A DNA stretch of 64,000 nt from Halicephalobus mephisto (Eukaryota > Nematoda > Chromadorea > Rhabditida > Panagrolaimidae). The notes beneath the pieces are model-generated. The model was not told where the DNA came from and searched no databases. It was given only the letters and a program-made list of their open reading frames with translations. The translations under genes were made by a program, and so were the position numbers. Where the stretch lies: the NCBI GenBank assembly GCA_009193035.1, contig SWDT01000017.1:186001-250000 (forward strand), written 5' to 3'. Shown here in pieces: positions 9,583 to 21,212 of this stretch. Within the stretch, counting starts at the first letter, position 1. Every line of letters starts with the position of its first letter.

Positions 9583-12500
9583 AACCATAAAAATACTTCC
9601 TTGTCTGTTTTTTGATTTCACATTGATTAAAAAATCGGAATTTTGAATTTGTGGAAATTTTCCATGAGTTAGAAAAAATAGAAATTTTCCAAAATAAGAA
9701 ATTACAGCTTGTCGATAAGGTTTTATAATAACGACATTGGTCAAATTGGAGAGTACGGTATGCAGACAACCACAAAAAAGGCAAATTTCACAAATGACAG
9801 TTACATCAGGCACGTGGAGCTGGACGAGGACCGTGACGACGCAGATCGGCAAGACTCCGAAGAAAAACGGAATCGCGAACTGAAATTATTTTTTTTGGCG
9901 TTATGTTCTAGTTTAAAAAATTTAAAAACTGAAATTATTTTTTTTGGCGTTGTGTTCTAGTTTAAAAAATTATGAAATTAGATTTCTTGGTGTTATGTTC
10001 TAATTTAAAAAATGAATTTTCTGGCGTTGTGTTCTAATTTAAAAAATTTAAAAACTGAAATTATTTTTTTTGGCGTTGTGTTCTAATTTTAAAAATTTAA
10101 AAACTGAATTTTCTGGCGTTGTGTTCTAATTTAAAAAAATTAAAAACTGAATTTTCTGGCGTTGTGTTCTAGTTAAAAAAATTATGAAATTAGATTTCTT
10201 GGTGTTATGTTCTAATTAGAAAATTTAAAGACTAAATTTTCTGGCGTTGTGTTCTAATTAGAAAATTTAAAAACTGAGATTATTTTTTTTGGCGTTATGT
10301 TTTAATTAGAAAATTAAAAAAATTAGATTTTTTGCGTTATATTTTAATTAACAAATTTAAAAACAGAGATTATTTTTTTTGGCGTTGTGTTCTAATTAGA
10401 AAAAATTGTTTTTTGGCGTTGTGTTTTAATTACAAAATAAAAAATATTTATTTTTAAAACTTTTTATAGTAAGTACTGTAGTTTTGGAAGAAAATATTTT
10501 TGGGATTTTTGAATTCTTGCACAAAAAAGCGACCTTTGTGAAAATGGAAAAAGTGGAAAATCTGGGAATTCAATATTGACGTTAACTTAATTTTTTTAAT
10601 TTACGTAATTCTTGGAAATTCATATTCAAAAAATTTCACAATTTTTATTTTTAATTTTCTCAGCAGTGTTTCAAAACAAAAATTTTTATTTCGAAAATAA
10701 GAAAAAATCAAAAAACAATCTTCTCGAGACTAATGAAAAATTCAAAAATTACTGTAAGATTTGCAAAAAAAATTTTGAAAAAGAATCTTCTCGAAATTTA
10801 TGAGAATTTAAAAAATCGCCTCAAGACCAACAAAAAAATTTCGAAAAAGAATCTTCTTGAGACCTACGAGGGTTTAAAAAATCGCTGTGGGACCTGCAAA
10901 AAATTTCAAAAAACAATCGTTTCGAAACTTATGAGAATTTAAAAAATCGCTGCAGGACCAACTGAGAATTTTCAAACAATTTCTCAACATTTATAAAAAT
11001 TCAAAAAAATAATTATTTCACTATAAATGAAAAATTAAAAAAACAATTATTTCATTATAAATAAAAAATAAAAAAATAATTATTTCATTAGAAATGGAAA
11101 ATAAAAAAATAATTTAAACTTACTTGAATAGTTATGGCAATAAATAAAGATAATTGAAAATTAAAATTCTGCTTCGCCATCAGACTCCTCTGGGCATACA
11201 GTGACTTCATCAACGACCAAATAAGTACTGTAGCCATTACTGCGAAAATTCCGAAAAAAATCAACGAAAATCCACCGTATACAATAATCAACGGATTGGC
11301 TTCTACAGTATACCCAAAAACAACTTCATTTTTAAAAATTTCTTCAAATTCTGGATTACTTTTAAGTGTAAAATTTTTTAAAATTTCAAATGGAACATTT
11401 GCGAAAAAATTAATTCCGAATCCAATAAAAAAACAAAAAATATTTCCTCCAATGATTACTGTAAGAATCCGTTTGTGGGACATCATGTGATAAATCTTCA
11501 ATTTCGCTACAGTACTGTACCGATAAAATATCGAAATTAGAAGGCAATTGGCGATGCAGACTGCTGATCCAGAAAGAATACACTGAAAAAAAAGTATTTC
11601 CAAAAGTCGTGGTGAGATCGCGAATTTTGAAATAATGGTCCTAAGGAGAATTCGTCTTAAGACCATTAAAAAAAGTATTTCCAAAAGTCGTGGTGAGATC
11701 AAAAATCTTAAATAATGGTCCTAAGGAGAATTCGTCTCGAGACCATTAAAAAGAAAAATATTTCCAAAAGTCGTGGTAAGATCGAGAATTTTGAAATAAT
11801 GGTCCTAAGGAGAATTCGTCTTAAGACCATTAAAAAAAGTATTTCCAAAAGTCGTGGTGAGATCAAAAATCTTAAATAATGGTTCTAAGGAGAATTCGTC
11901 TTAAGACCATTAAAAAGAAAAATATTTTCTTAAATTCGTGGTGAGATCAAAAATCCTAATGGTCCTGAAGAGAATTCGTCTCGAGACCATTAAAAAGAAA
12001 AATATTTTCGAAAGTCGTGGTGAGATCAATAATCTTAAATAATGGTCCAGAAGAGAATTCGTCTCGAGATCATTGTAGAATAAAATAATTCTAAAACTTC
12101 TATTAGAACCAAAGCTATTTTTTACTATATTGATTTTGAAAATTTATTCTTTGAAATTCCCCTCGAGACTGTTAAAAAAGTATTTTCTTAAATTCGTGGC
12201 AGGACCAAAGTCGATTTTAAATATGATTGTTTTTCGAAATTCCCCTCGAGACCGTTGAAAAAGTATTTTCTTAAATTCGTGGTGAGACCAAAGTCAATTT
12301 TAAATATTTGTTTTTCGAAATTCCCCTCGAGACCGTTGTAGAGACTCACCATGATGACATGAGCTCCTTGAGGCCCCAGGACCACCAGGGGTCCCTTGAT
12401 GTAACAGGCCATGGTCGGGAACAACGGAACGGGAATCCACAGTATTCCCATGACAAGTCCGAAATTACAAGTCCAAATCTAAAATTAGAGAAATTTAAAA

Positions 12501-13781
12501 AAGTAATTTTGTTCCATTTAACTTTTTAGAAACATCTGTTTTTTGATTTTGCAAATGTCAAAAATCATTATTTACCATAATTGTATATAAATAAATTAAA
12601 TAACGAAGTTTTCGAAAATTTCCATTTTCGTAATAATTAAAATTAAATAAATATTAAAAAATAATTTTAAAAATAAAAAATAAAGGTTTTTAATTGAGCA
12701 ATTCGGGACAAATTTTCGGAATTGTATTACTGTAGGAATTTTAAAAAAATATTTTTACTAAGTACTCCTAGCACGAATTTTCAAAACTGTATTACTGTAG
12801 AAGTTAAAAGTAAAGATTTTCTACTAAGTACTCCTAGCACGAATTTTCAAAACTGTATTACTGTAGAAGTTAAAAGTAAAGATTTTCTACTAAGTACTCC
12901 TAACACGAATTTTCGGAATTGAATTACTGTAGGAATTTTAAAAAAATATTTTCTTATTAAATAGTCCTGACACGAATTTTCAAAACTGTATTACTGTAGG
13001 AATTTAAAAAATATTTTTTGAAACAAAATTTAATTTTTTTTCATCTTAAGATAATACACTAATTTCTTCTATTTTAAAAATCTGTCTTGAATAAATTAGT
13101 TGTTTGAATTTATTTTGATTTTTTGAATAAAATTATGGCTCGAGATTCTTAGCGCGAAAAGTCTAAATTTCGAAATCAAACTTTAATAGCCAACTTTGAT
13201 GTTGAATTTTGATCAACTTTGAAATCGAACTTTGATGATCAACTTTGATGTCAAACTCGGACTGTCAACTTCAACATCGAACTTTGATGGTCAACTTTGA
13301 TGTCGAACTTTGACCTCAACTTCAAACTCAGACTAAACTTTGATAAAACAAATCTCAGAATTCCCAAATTTCTAAAAAGTTTTAGAATACCCGAATAAAT
13401 TCTGGAAATTTCCACAAAATTCCAATTTTCCAAATGTGCTAGAATCTTTTAAAACTTTAATTTTTAAAACCTATTTTTTAAAATTTACAATCTTTTACAA
13501 AACTTTTTAAATTTATAATTTCCTTTCGTATTTCAAAAATTTTTAAAATTTAATTTCCAAAATTTATTGCATTTTTAAAATTTTCTATTTAATTAGACCC
13601 AACAACTCACAGTTTGGTTAAGAAGCATCCATTTGTAATGCTTCATTTCCATTGTGGAATGTTTCAAAATCAAGAATATCGTCAGAATAGTGACTAAAAC
13701 ACAAATAACCCCGATTGACCTCATGGCCAGAAGGTATATGGTTTCTGATTCTTTCAATGAAAAAACCAAATTTTTTTCCAT
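9208..13781 (-). CDS. Seven-transmembrane chemoreceptor (Sri/Srh-like)
   Basis: Nematode serpentine chemoreceptor, expected in ciliated sensory neurons. Exons on the minus strand, all phase 0, are 13781-13611, 12478-12350, 11582-11124 and 9879-9208. Exon 1 has TM1 and ends with a stretch like the family's KYxLLN motif (MKHYKWMLLNQT). Exon 2 has WIPVPLFPTMACYIKG, the 'P-x-PLFP-x-x-A' signature of the Sri/Srh group. Exon 3 spans TM3-TM5. Exon 4 has TM6, TM7 and the hallmark IIKPYRQAV at the inner end of TM7. The frame then stays open for over 150 codons, the last 124 made of 10-residue repeats encoded by a minisatellite. Family members normally end soon after the KPYR motif, so this long tail is odd. 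A splice site could remove it. Confidence 0.8.
9890..10435. repeat. Tandem repeat in receptor intron 3
   Basis: About a dozen copies of a 40-55 bp unit containing TGGCGTTGTGTTCTAATT and then an A/T tail. It begins right at the acceptor of receptor exon 4. Confidence 0.8.
10680..10980. repeat. Degenerate tandem repeat
   Basis: Five or so copies of a 40-50 bp unit with TCGAAACTTATGAGAATTTA and AAAAATCGCTGCAGGACCAA, inside receptor intron 3. The rest of this intron (10435-10680, 10980-11120) is A/T-rich filler. Confidence 0.65.
11586..12345. repeat. About 80-bp tandem repeat filling receptor intron 2
   Basis: Around nine copies of a unit with AAAAGTCGTGGTGAGATC, then TAATGGTCCTAAGGAGAATT and CGTCTTAAGACCATT. 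Later copies drift toward CCCCTCGAGACCGTT. The array occupies nearly the whole 771-bp intron. Confidence 0.85.
12720..13010. repeat. About 64-bp tandem repeat in receptor intron 1
   Basis: Four to five copies containing CTAAGTACTCCTAGCACGAA and TGTATTACTGTAGAAGTT. Two neighbouring copies are almost identical, which suggests recent duplication. Confidence 0.85.
13165..13335. repeat. Simple repeat of AACTTTGATG words
   Basis: Repeats of GATGGTCAACTTTGATGTCG with small variants, in receptor intron 1. Confidence 0.7.
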
Positions 13782-14022
13782 CGAATTAAATAATTTTAAA
13801 ATACAAAAACCCCCATTTTAAAAATACAAAAATCTGTCTATGGCGTTTCTTCAAAGTTCTCACAAGAAACAAAACCCGCCCTCAGGTGCCAACTTGCCAG
13901 GTGGTATTTCGTCCACAATGAGACGAGATTGAAAGTCAGTAAATCTACATATAATCATCAAAATTGCCAAAATTAAGCTACATTGATGACAACAATAATG
14001 AGTATTTCGGGATACTTGATAG

Positions 14023-15389
14023 TTATTGGAACTTTTGAGCTCCAGGAGGACGAACATTGAGTAGAATTTGATCAGAAAATCTAGAATAACCGATTCCGTT
14101 GTTTTGACTTCCGATGAACTGCTTGAACTCGTCCGCCGTCTTAATATCAGCTTCCAATTGGTCTAGTTCTTCTTGAAGATGAGTAGGAAATGAATAAAAT
14201 TCGTCAGTTTCGGTCACCAAAGATCCAAATATTTCTGCGAAGCTTTTGTGGAACTTCAAAAGAGCGATCTTCTTTCGTTTTTCCGCGGCAGATTCACAAT
14301 TGGGGGGTTTCGGGGACCCGCCATAACGGTGGTTAGTGTACCGTTTCCCAGTTTGGTCCTGGGACGATTGTAACTGGGTTAATGACTCGTGGATAGCGGT
14401 CTTCTGGGGTTCACTGTAACGGTGATCGGTGAAAGACTTCCCGTACTGATCCGGAATAGGTCGGGACTGGATCATGGACTCTTGGGAAGCGGTCTTTTGG
14501 GATCCATCGTAACGATGAGTATTATAAGACTTAGGGTATTGATCCATAAACGGCTAAAAACAAAACTGATAAAAAGTACATCACAATTTACACAAACCGA
14601 ATGCATTGTCTGGGTTATGGGTTCGCGAGGGTGAGGCTTCGAGTACTCGCCATAATGCTGGGTAGAATACGGGTTTCCATACATAAGTGGCTAAATAAAG
14701 TCATAAAAACAGAAGTTATAAAAACGTAAACATTATATATCTTAAAAGCGATAGAAAGTTTAAAGGTCATATATGAAAATCTTGGGAAATATAGTTTTGA
14801 AATTACAGGAAATCCCAAAATTATATATGAAAGTTATGGAAAATTTAACTTATATATCGAAAATTAAAAAATTATATACAGAAAATTAAAAAGATATTTA
14901 AATGGATTAAAAATTATATATGAAAAATTTTGAAATTGGGTGTAAAAAGTAGTTTCAGAATTATATATGGAAAATTTGGAAATTGTGTATAAAAAGTAAT
15001 TTAAAAATTATATATGGAAAGTTTTGAAATTGTATGTAAAAAGTAGTTTCAGAATTATATATGGAAAATTTGGAAATTGGGTGTAAAAAGTAATTTAAAA
15101 ATAAACAAACCGGCATTCCAACAGGTGGCATCATAGGACTGGAATTTGCAGGTCTGTACTTGACAGTCTGGGGCGTCCCAACTGTCCGCATCATTCGGTT
15201 CTGATTTAGTGGAAGATACCTCACGTTCGACGGCATTCCGGCATATGGATGGGATCTCGGTGGATTTTGCATCCTCGGCACGACGACGATGGGAGAGGCC
15301 TTGACGGAACGTTGCATCACGTGAGTCACGTTCTCGCGAGGAGGAAACTTGAATTGTGGAGTATTTCCGGCGATCGAAGAAGAACTCAT
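14023..15389 (-). CDS. Unrecognised 300-residue protein with 31-residue repeats
   Basis: Minus-strand exons 15389-15111, 14690-14598 and 14553-14023, all phase 0 with good TTTAG acceptors, give exactly 300 residues. I do not recognise the family. The N-terminal 93 residues are rich in Ser, Pro, Met and Arg. From residue 94 there are about four imperfect 31-residue repeats with a shared pattern of a Tyr/Pro turn, then HRY-G/S-x-x-K and E-S/P (KSYNTHRYDGSQKT, KSFTDHRYSEPQKT, KRYTNHRYGGSPKP). Exon 2 is exactly one repeat (31 codons). The C-terminal part is probably helical (FHKSFAEIFGSLVTE, HLQEELDQLEADIKTADEF). No signal peptide or membrane segment. It lies head to head with eIF4E and 242 bp upstream of the chemoreceptor on the same strand. 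Confidence 0.7.
14830..15100. repeat. About 60-bp repeat in intron 1 of the 31-residue-repeat gene
   Basis: Four copies with AATTATATATGGAAAATTTG and GTGTAAAAAGTAGTTTCAG. Each copy ends in an acceptor-like TTTCAG, so several decoy 3' splice sites lie in this intron. Confidence 0.75.
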
Positions 15390-15539
15390 AGTTATCTCTC
15401 CTAAAAATAAAAAAATCAGTTAAATTACGATTGTTAAAATAACAACATTATCGAAATGGATAATGAAGGAAATTAACGACGAAGCAAGACAGAAGAACGA
15501 GGATTATATATCGAATCTGAGGAACAAAGGAATACGGCA

Positions 15540-16240
15540 AAATCTGTTTTTTCAGATCAGTCCACAAATTACGGTCCCGCAACGACTTTCTGATTAACAC
15601 TCTTTTGAATTCGAACAGTCAAACAACAAGGAATCACCACCAGTTAATACATTTTTATCCTAGAACGAATTCCTAACTGACTCTATTTTAACCTGTATTA
15701 CCTAAATATTACGAAGGAAAAGTCAGTTTTTCCATCCTTGATTCCAAAAGAATCATTGACTGGCTCTCTTATAACCATAATTACTTTAATCCTAGAAGGA
15801 AAAAATCAGTTTTATCACTTTGATCCTAAAGCATTGCTAACTGACTTTTTTGAACAGAATTACCTAAATGATCGAAGAAAAAGTCAGTTATTTCTTCAAG
15901 ACCAGTCTTTACATTTTGATCTTAGAGCGAATTCTTAACTGGCTCTTTTGTGAAATGAGTTACCTCATCAGTAATAAAAAAGTCAGTTTTCCTTTTTCGG
16001 ACCAATCTGTATACTTCGGATCTTGAAACGAATTCCTAATTTATTTCTGAACAAATTTTACTTTTTTTAATTTCACGTGTTAACTGTTGAATTTTGAATA
16101 ATTTTTATTTTTATTTTTTTTATGTGGAAAATTTGCAATTTAATTAGTTGATTATAGGTGAAAAATCGAGACCAGTCAAGTCGTGTGAGGCCAGTCCGCA
16201 TGCTTTTGATCTTGAAACGAAATTCTGACTGAGTGTTCGA
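15540..16240. repeat. About 100-bp degenerate repeat in the eIF4E upstream region
   Basis: Six to seven copies of a unit with AAAAGTCAGTTTTTCC, TTGATCCTAGAACGAATT and CTAACTGACTC. It fills the space between the divergent 31-residue-repeat gene and eIF4E, so it must contain or flank both promoters. Confidence 0.7.
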
Positions 16241-16346
16241 ACGGATTTCGCGCGCTTGTCTCTGTTGAGTTCTGTTCTCTCGCTTTTTAAATTCGAACGA
16301 TTTCTTGATTTCGTATATTTTTGTTGATTTTCACAATATTCCGACG

Positions 16347-17145
16347 ATGACCCTCGCTCCAGAAGTTTCCAAATTCTCTCAAGCTCAAGTAAGTTTTGGG
16401 ATTTTATATGAAATATTTTACGATTTTCCAGAACACTGATTCGAAGCATTACTTGAATACTAAATGGGTTCTTTGGTTCCTCAAGGGCGATAGAACTCGT
16501 AGCTGGGAAGAATGCCTCAAACGTGTAGCTGTGTTGGAAACTGTGGAAGACTTCTGGGGGTTCGTTTCGGGTTAGCTGTTATCCCTAAAGTACTTTTCAG
16601 ACTGTATAACAACATCCAGCCCGCGAGCGGATTGACCTGGGGCTCAGACTTTTACCTTTTCCGTGAAGGTATCAAGCCCATGTGGGAAGACCCCGACAAC
16701 GTCAAGGGTGGACGATGGCTGATGGTTGTTGAAAGAACCAAGAGATCTGAACGACTGGATGTTTGCTGGTTAGAGCTCATGTTAGCTTTACTTGGAGAAC
16801 AATTCGACGACTACGGGGCTGAAATTTGCGGTGCTGCAGTCAATGTCCGTCAAAAAGGAGACAAAGTTTGCGAATTAACTATTTTCCGACATTAAACCTC
16901 ACTTTCAGGTAGCTTTGTGGACTCGCGACAGCAGCAAAGACGACGTAAACATCGCTATCGGACGTATAATGCGTGACAAACTCCTGATGTCCGAAAACGA
17001 ACAAATCAAATACGAAGTCCATAAAGACGCATCTGCTCGAAGCTGCTCCGTCATCAAACCCAAACTCATCCTCCCTCCTCAAGGTGCCAAGACTGCCAAA
17101 CAAGTCACGAATCCCGCCAACCCTCAATCCTCTGTTTCGCAATGA
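16347..17145 (+). CDS. ife-3: Translation initiation factor eIF4E
   Basis: Binds the mRNA 5' cap and recruits eIF4G. Exons are 16347-16388, 16432-16559, 16601-16865 and 16909-17145, giving 223 residues. All cap-pocket features are visible. SW at residue 39 is the first stacking Trp, and KPMWED carries the second stacking Trp and the Glu. VRQKGDK holds the phosphate-contacting basic residues, and ALWTRD the last Trp. The eIF4G-binding face is also intact (VEDFW, LDVCWLELMLALLGE). The introns are very short (41-43 bp). Intron 2 uses a weak GTTCGT donor, which is required for frame. The symbol follows closest resemblance to the canonical C. elegans IFE-3 type; the paralogue assignment is tentative. 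Confidence 0.95.
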
Positions 17146-17226
17146 TTCTTCTTTGAAGAAAGTAATTTCACTGGTATGCGATCTTTATTTCGTAATTTAT
17201 AAAAACCCTAAAAATCAACTAAACAA

Positions 17227-19600
17227 TCAAATCTTGGTCGGATCTCTTATATAATTTCCAAGTAATCGAACAATATAATCAGCATGGTCCACATCGACGA
17301 GTTCCAATCTATCTTCCGCGACAATTTTCTTCATTCTCAGCAACTTGATACTATTATAGACAGAATCAGAATTATAAGCTTCTGAGAAAATACTTGGATC
17401 TTTTGTTTTTGATTTTTCTAATAAAAATCTTCTTATAAAATCAATTTCTCTTTTATCTTTAGGATTTGGTTTTTGATGTTCTATAAAGTATTTCAAAACA
17501 ATAAAAAGTGTTTGTAAAAATTGTCGAAGAATATTACCATAAAAATATAAATTAAAATTTAATTTTTCATTTTTAATTTCTAAATAACCATTATTAATTG
17601 ATTTAATAATATCATTTAGAATAACTGTAATATTATCTTTTAAATTTTCACATGGACGACAAAAAATAACTTCAACTTGAAGAATATTACATAATGTTAA
17701 AACTTGAAACGTTAAATTTTCTATTTCAATATTTTCTTCTTTTTCAAAATCAATATTCAATGAAGTTAAAACCATTGAGATCACTGAAATTAATGCAAAT
17801 GGTGCAATTGCTCCATTTTTACGGTAACATAGATCAATAATATAATAATGATTTTGAGGAATTTCGATCCATAATCCATCTGGATCTTTTGAAATAACAA
17901 CCGAATGTCGAAAATGCAAAATAGCTTCTTTAAATGCGACTTCTGGTTCAACTTCCGGATTCCATCCAACCACTTCATATCCAAGATTACATATATCCAT
18001 ACACAAAAACTCCATATCCCTGATGAATTGAACAACTCTAACTTTCTGACGATGATGACAAAGCAAAAGCATCGAAATCACAGATGACATTGTTATTGGT
18101 CGTTGTTGATGTGCTTCGAAAACCACGTGATATCCTACAGCCCTGATTAACGTTCTCATTGAAGTAGCGTTGTCGTGCCAAGGCAGAAGTTCACGATACG
18201 AATTTGGATTTGCCGAATATTCCAGATTTACAGTAACCTTGTTATTGTCATCCGCCAGCGCTGTTTTCAAGCCGGATAAGTAATCCTAAAAATTATTATT
18301 TTTACTTTTTTAACTTGAAAATTTACCGTTAATAAACAAGGAGATCCAAAATCGACCGTCACAGTCCCGCATTTCCCTTGTTTTCCGAAACCTTTGAAAA
18401 TTCCTCTAATAATACCTAGAAAACTTTCTTTTTGTTTTCTTATTCCCATTAATTCCTCGTGGAAGATTCCTTCAACAATGTTGTCGTAGGAATAACTGAC
18501 GGGGACCAAATAGACGTCCGGAATCGTCCCACTTTCCACTGCTTCTACAATGTTCGATATTAATCCGTTTTTCGGCAAGAGGGTTTTCCCGAATCTCGAT
18601 CTCGTTCCTTCAAGAAAGACTTCCATCGGCATGCCTGCTTTGATGACTTCGATCATGTAACTGTTCAAAACGGCTCTGTAAATTTCATTCTTGTTTGAAT
18701 CGTCCTTTGGATCTACACTTCTATGGATAAAAAAAGCTCCTGTTGCTCTAAGAAGCCAGCCAAATCCTGAGAGATTTAAATTGTCTCCAGAAGCAATATG
18801 AGGCAATTTCAATCCGAAATGCCAACCAGTCCACGTAATCAGCAAATAATCAAGATGACTTCTGTGAAGTGGCAAGTAAACAATCGGAATACCAGTCTGA
18901 AATTTAAATTAAATTTAAAAAGTCTAAAAAAACAAACTTCTTCGGCTTTTTTTAACTTCATAAGTTGCGCTGGATTAATGAGCAATTTCGTCATCACTCT
19001 CCGGAAAACCTTGAACAAAACATAACCGCAAATTCGGCAGATGAATCTACTCAAAGATGCCCTCATTTGCGAAAGACATCTGATGGCTTGTTTCCGGACA
19101 TCTTTGAACAACTGATTCTTCTCGTATGCGACTTTTCGAACAGCATCTTGCACTCTGAAAAAACAAACTTTCATATATCAAAAATCAAAAACAAACCTTC
19201 TAGATTCCAGGACGAAGTTGTAAACAGAATTGTACCGATGTGGAATAGGTGTTTTCAAGGTGTAAACAATATCGGCGAACCACGGAAAAGACAAATTTCG
19301 AGTATCGTAGCTTTCCAAATTCGGCAGATTCTGGTATCCATTAAATTTCGGGAAATCCAGCAAATTAACATACCTATTTTCCATTTCACTACAGAATCTG
19401 AAATTTGAAGCTTCATTGAAAGCTGCTTGAGGAAAACAATTGACACAAGGAAGTCCGAATTTTGACTTTTTTTGTCCGTGAAAATCCAAAGATTTTTCAT
19501 CCATAATTTCGTCATAAATAAACCTCCCAATTAATAATGAACAGATTTGAAAGACTGAAATTAATATAATTTTAATCGTTTTTAAAACACATAGCAACAT
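17227..19600 (-). CDS. acl-6: Glycerol-3-phosphate acyltransferase, mitochondrial/PlsB type
   Basis: Catalyses the first acylation of glycerol-3-phosphate in phospholipid and triacylglycerol synthesis, normally at the outer mitochondrial membrane. Minus-strand exons are 19600-19197, 19154-18938, 18896-18327 and 18285-17227, about 749 residues. All four acyltransferase motifs are visible: HRSHLD at residues 218-223 (catalytic His and Asp), GAFFIHR, FLEGTRSR (substrate binding) and LVPVSYSYD. A hydrophobic N-terminus (VLKTIKIILISVFQICSLLIG) may be a membrane anchor. The C-terminal half keeps the GPAM-like helix after TMSSVISMLLLC. The stop is 81 bp from the convergent eIF4E stop, and its AATAAA (17184-17189 on the other strand) lies between them, so the 3' ends probably overlap. 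The identity is clear; the C. elegans symbol is by family resemblance. Confidence 0.93.
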
Positions 19601-19970
19601 GGAAAAAAAGAAAACTAAAAAGGCCTAAAGACACGCCTCTCGAACGCGCGGATATCTTCCGAGGTTCAACCCAAAAAGCATAAACAATTGATAGAAATGG
19701 TTCACGAGCTCGTCAGCAGTTTGACTGAATCAAAACAAAAATGAAGAAATATATAAACACGACAAAGCCAGGTTAAAGGAAACAGGAAAATAAAACAGAA
19801 GCAAGTTACGTTTCAGAACAGAACGCCAAAGAACAAACACAGTACAAAAATTGAAAATCAATCTTCTTTTAGAATTTTCTCGACACGAATTTCAAAAAGT
19901 ACTTGCGTTACCAGAAAAGCCATAAAAGTAATAGGGAAAAAGCGCGAGTCAGTATCAGTAGCGAATTACA
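19601..19970. promoter_or_regulatory. Upstream region of the acyltransferase
   Basis: Relatively unique, G+C-richer sequence (for example CTCTCGAACGCGCGGATATC) directly upstream of the acyltransferase Met. A promoter position is inferred from location only. Confidence 0.35.
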
Positions 19971-19974
19971 GCAA

Positions 19975-20330
19975 TTACCATTTTTTCCGTTTTTAGTGAC
20001 TCGCCCCCTCGCGCGCGAATTTGAAAATTAAAAAATTTTTAAAAAATCAAAAAATCACTTTCCTACGAAATACTCTCAACACGAAATTTTAGGTTTTTTA
20101 GAATTATCGTAATTTAAGTAAAAATGGATCGATTTCGAAATCGAGTTGCCAAATTTTCCATTTTTTTCGTTTTTAGTCACTCGCCCCCTCGCGCGCGAAT
20201 TTGAAAATTAAAAAATTGTTAAAAAATCAAAAAATTACTTTCCTACGAAATTTTAGGTTTCTCGTAATTTGAACAAAAATTAAAAAAATCAATTTCGAAA
20301 TTGAATTGTCAGATTTTCCATTTTTTCTGT
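19975..20330. repeat. About 185-bp direct duplication, then A/T filler
   Basis: A unit beginning TTTTAGTGACTCGCCCCCTC and continuing GCGCGCGAATTTGAAAATTA occurs twice almost unchanged (about 19994 and 20174). A decayed third part follows near 20310. From 20400 to 20940 there is only A/T-rich sequence with TTGAAGATTTTCTACTTT repeats. Confidence 0.75.
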
Positions 20331-20977
20331 TCTTTTTGCAGGAGAATTTAAAAATTAAAAAAATATTGTTCCACAAAATTTTCTCAACATGAATTTTTAG
20401 GTGAAAAATTAAAAAAACTAATTGCCAGATTTTCTATTTTCTTAAGAATGTTCCCTCGCTTTTTTTACGCAGGAATTCAAAAATTAAAAAAAAATTAAAA
20501 ATTATAAAAATTAAAAAAAATTATTTTTATACAAGTTTTTAAAAAAGTTGCCAAATTTTCCGTTTTTCATGGTTCTGATTCCTTTTGCGCGGGAATTCAA
20601 AAAATTAAAAATTTTGAAGATTTTTTAATTTTTAAAATTTTATAATTTCTATATTTTGAATATTTTCTACTTTTTAAATTTTTTTAAATTTCGAAGATTT
20701 TCTATTTTCTATTTTTTAATTTTTAATTTAAAATTTTAAAATTTTTTAAAATTTTGAAGATTTTCTACTTTCTAAATTTTTTAATTTTTTAATTTTTTAA
20801 AATTTTGAAGATTTTCTACTTTCTAAATTTTTTAATTTTTTAAAATTTTGAAGATTTTCTACTTTTTAATTTTTAATTTTTAATTTTAAAATTTTTAAAA
20901 TTTTTAAATTTTGAAGATTTTCTACTTTTTAAATTTCATAACATCAACAAAATCTTTATTTCACCACTAGGGCGGAA

Positions 20978-21109
20978 ATGAACACGAAGAAATTTATTCA
21001 CAGATTGGCTCATAAACGAGTTGATGGAATTCGTCCGGGATCTTATTTTTCAGATATAAACCGAGATGATGCCTTTAATTTTTTGAAGCAGAAATACGCG
21101 CTCCGATAG
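20978..21109 (+). CDS. Possible 43-codon small ORF
   Basis: ATG to TAG, 43 residues, charged and without low-complexity bias (IHRLAHKRVDGIRPGSYFSD). It stands in otherwise A/T-filler sequence, directly beyond the polyadenylation signal of the opposite-strand sbt-1 gene. No family recognised. It could be a micropeptide, an exon of an unseen gene or an unannotated sbt-1 3' extension. Confidence 0.3.
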   Translation: MNTKKFIHRLAHKRVDGIRPGSYFSDINRDDAFNFLKQKYALR

Positions 21110-21212
21110 GGAATTTTACAAAATTTATTTATGCCGCTCTCAGAAGACAGAAAATTGTGAGGAAATGGAAGAATGTGTGTGCTGGCCGTGTAGACGGGAT
21201 CCGATGGACGGA

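Noticed and set aside
9506..9784. Second minus-strand frame over the receptor tail
   Set aside because: Overlaps the receptor's last exon in another frame and loses the KPYR motif.
16144..16449. 101-codon minus frame upstream of eIF4E
   Set aside because: Overlaps eIF4E exon 1 and the promoter repeats; no family signal.
19255..19530. Alternate minus frame over the acyltransferase N-terminus
   Set aside because: Does not join in phase to the exon carrying HRSHLD; the 19600-19197 frame does.
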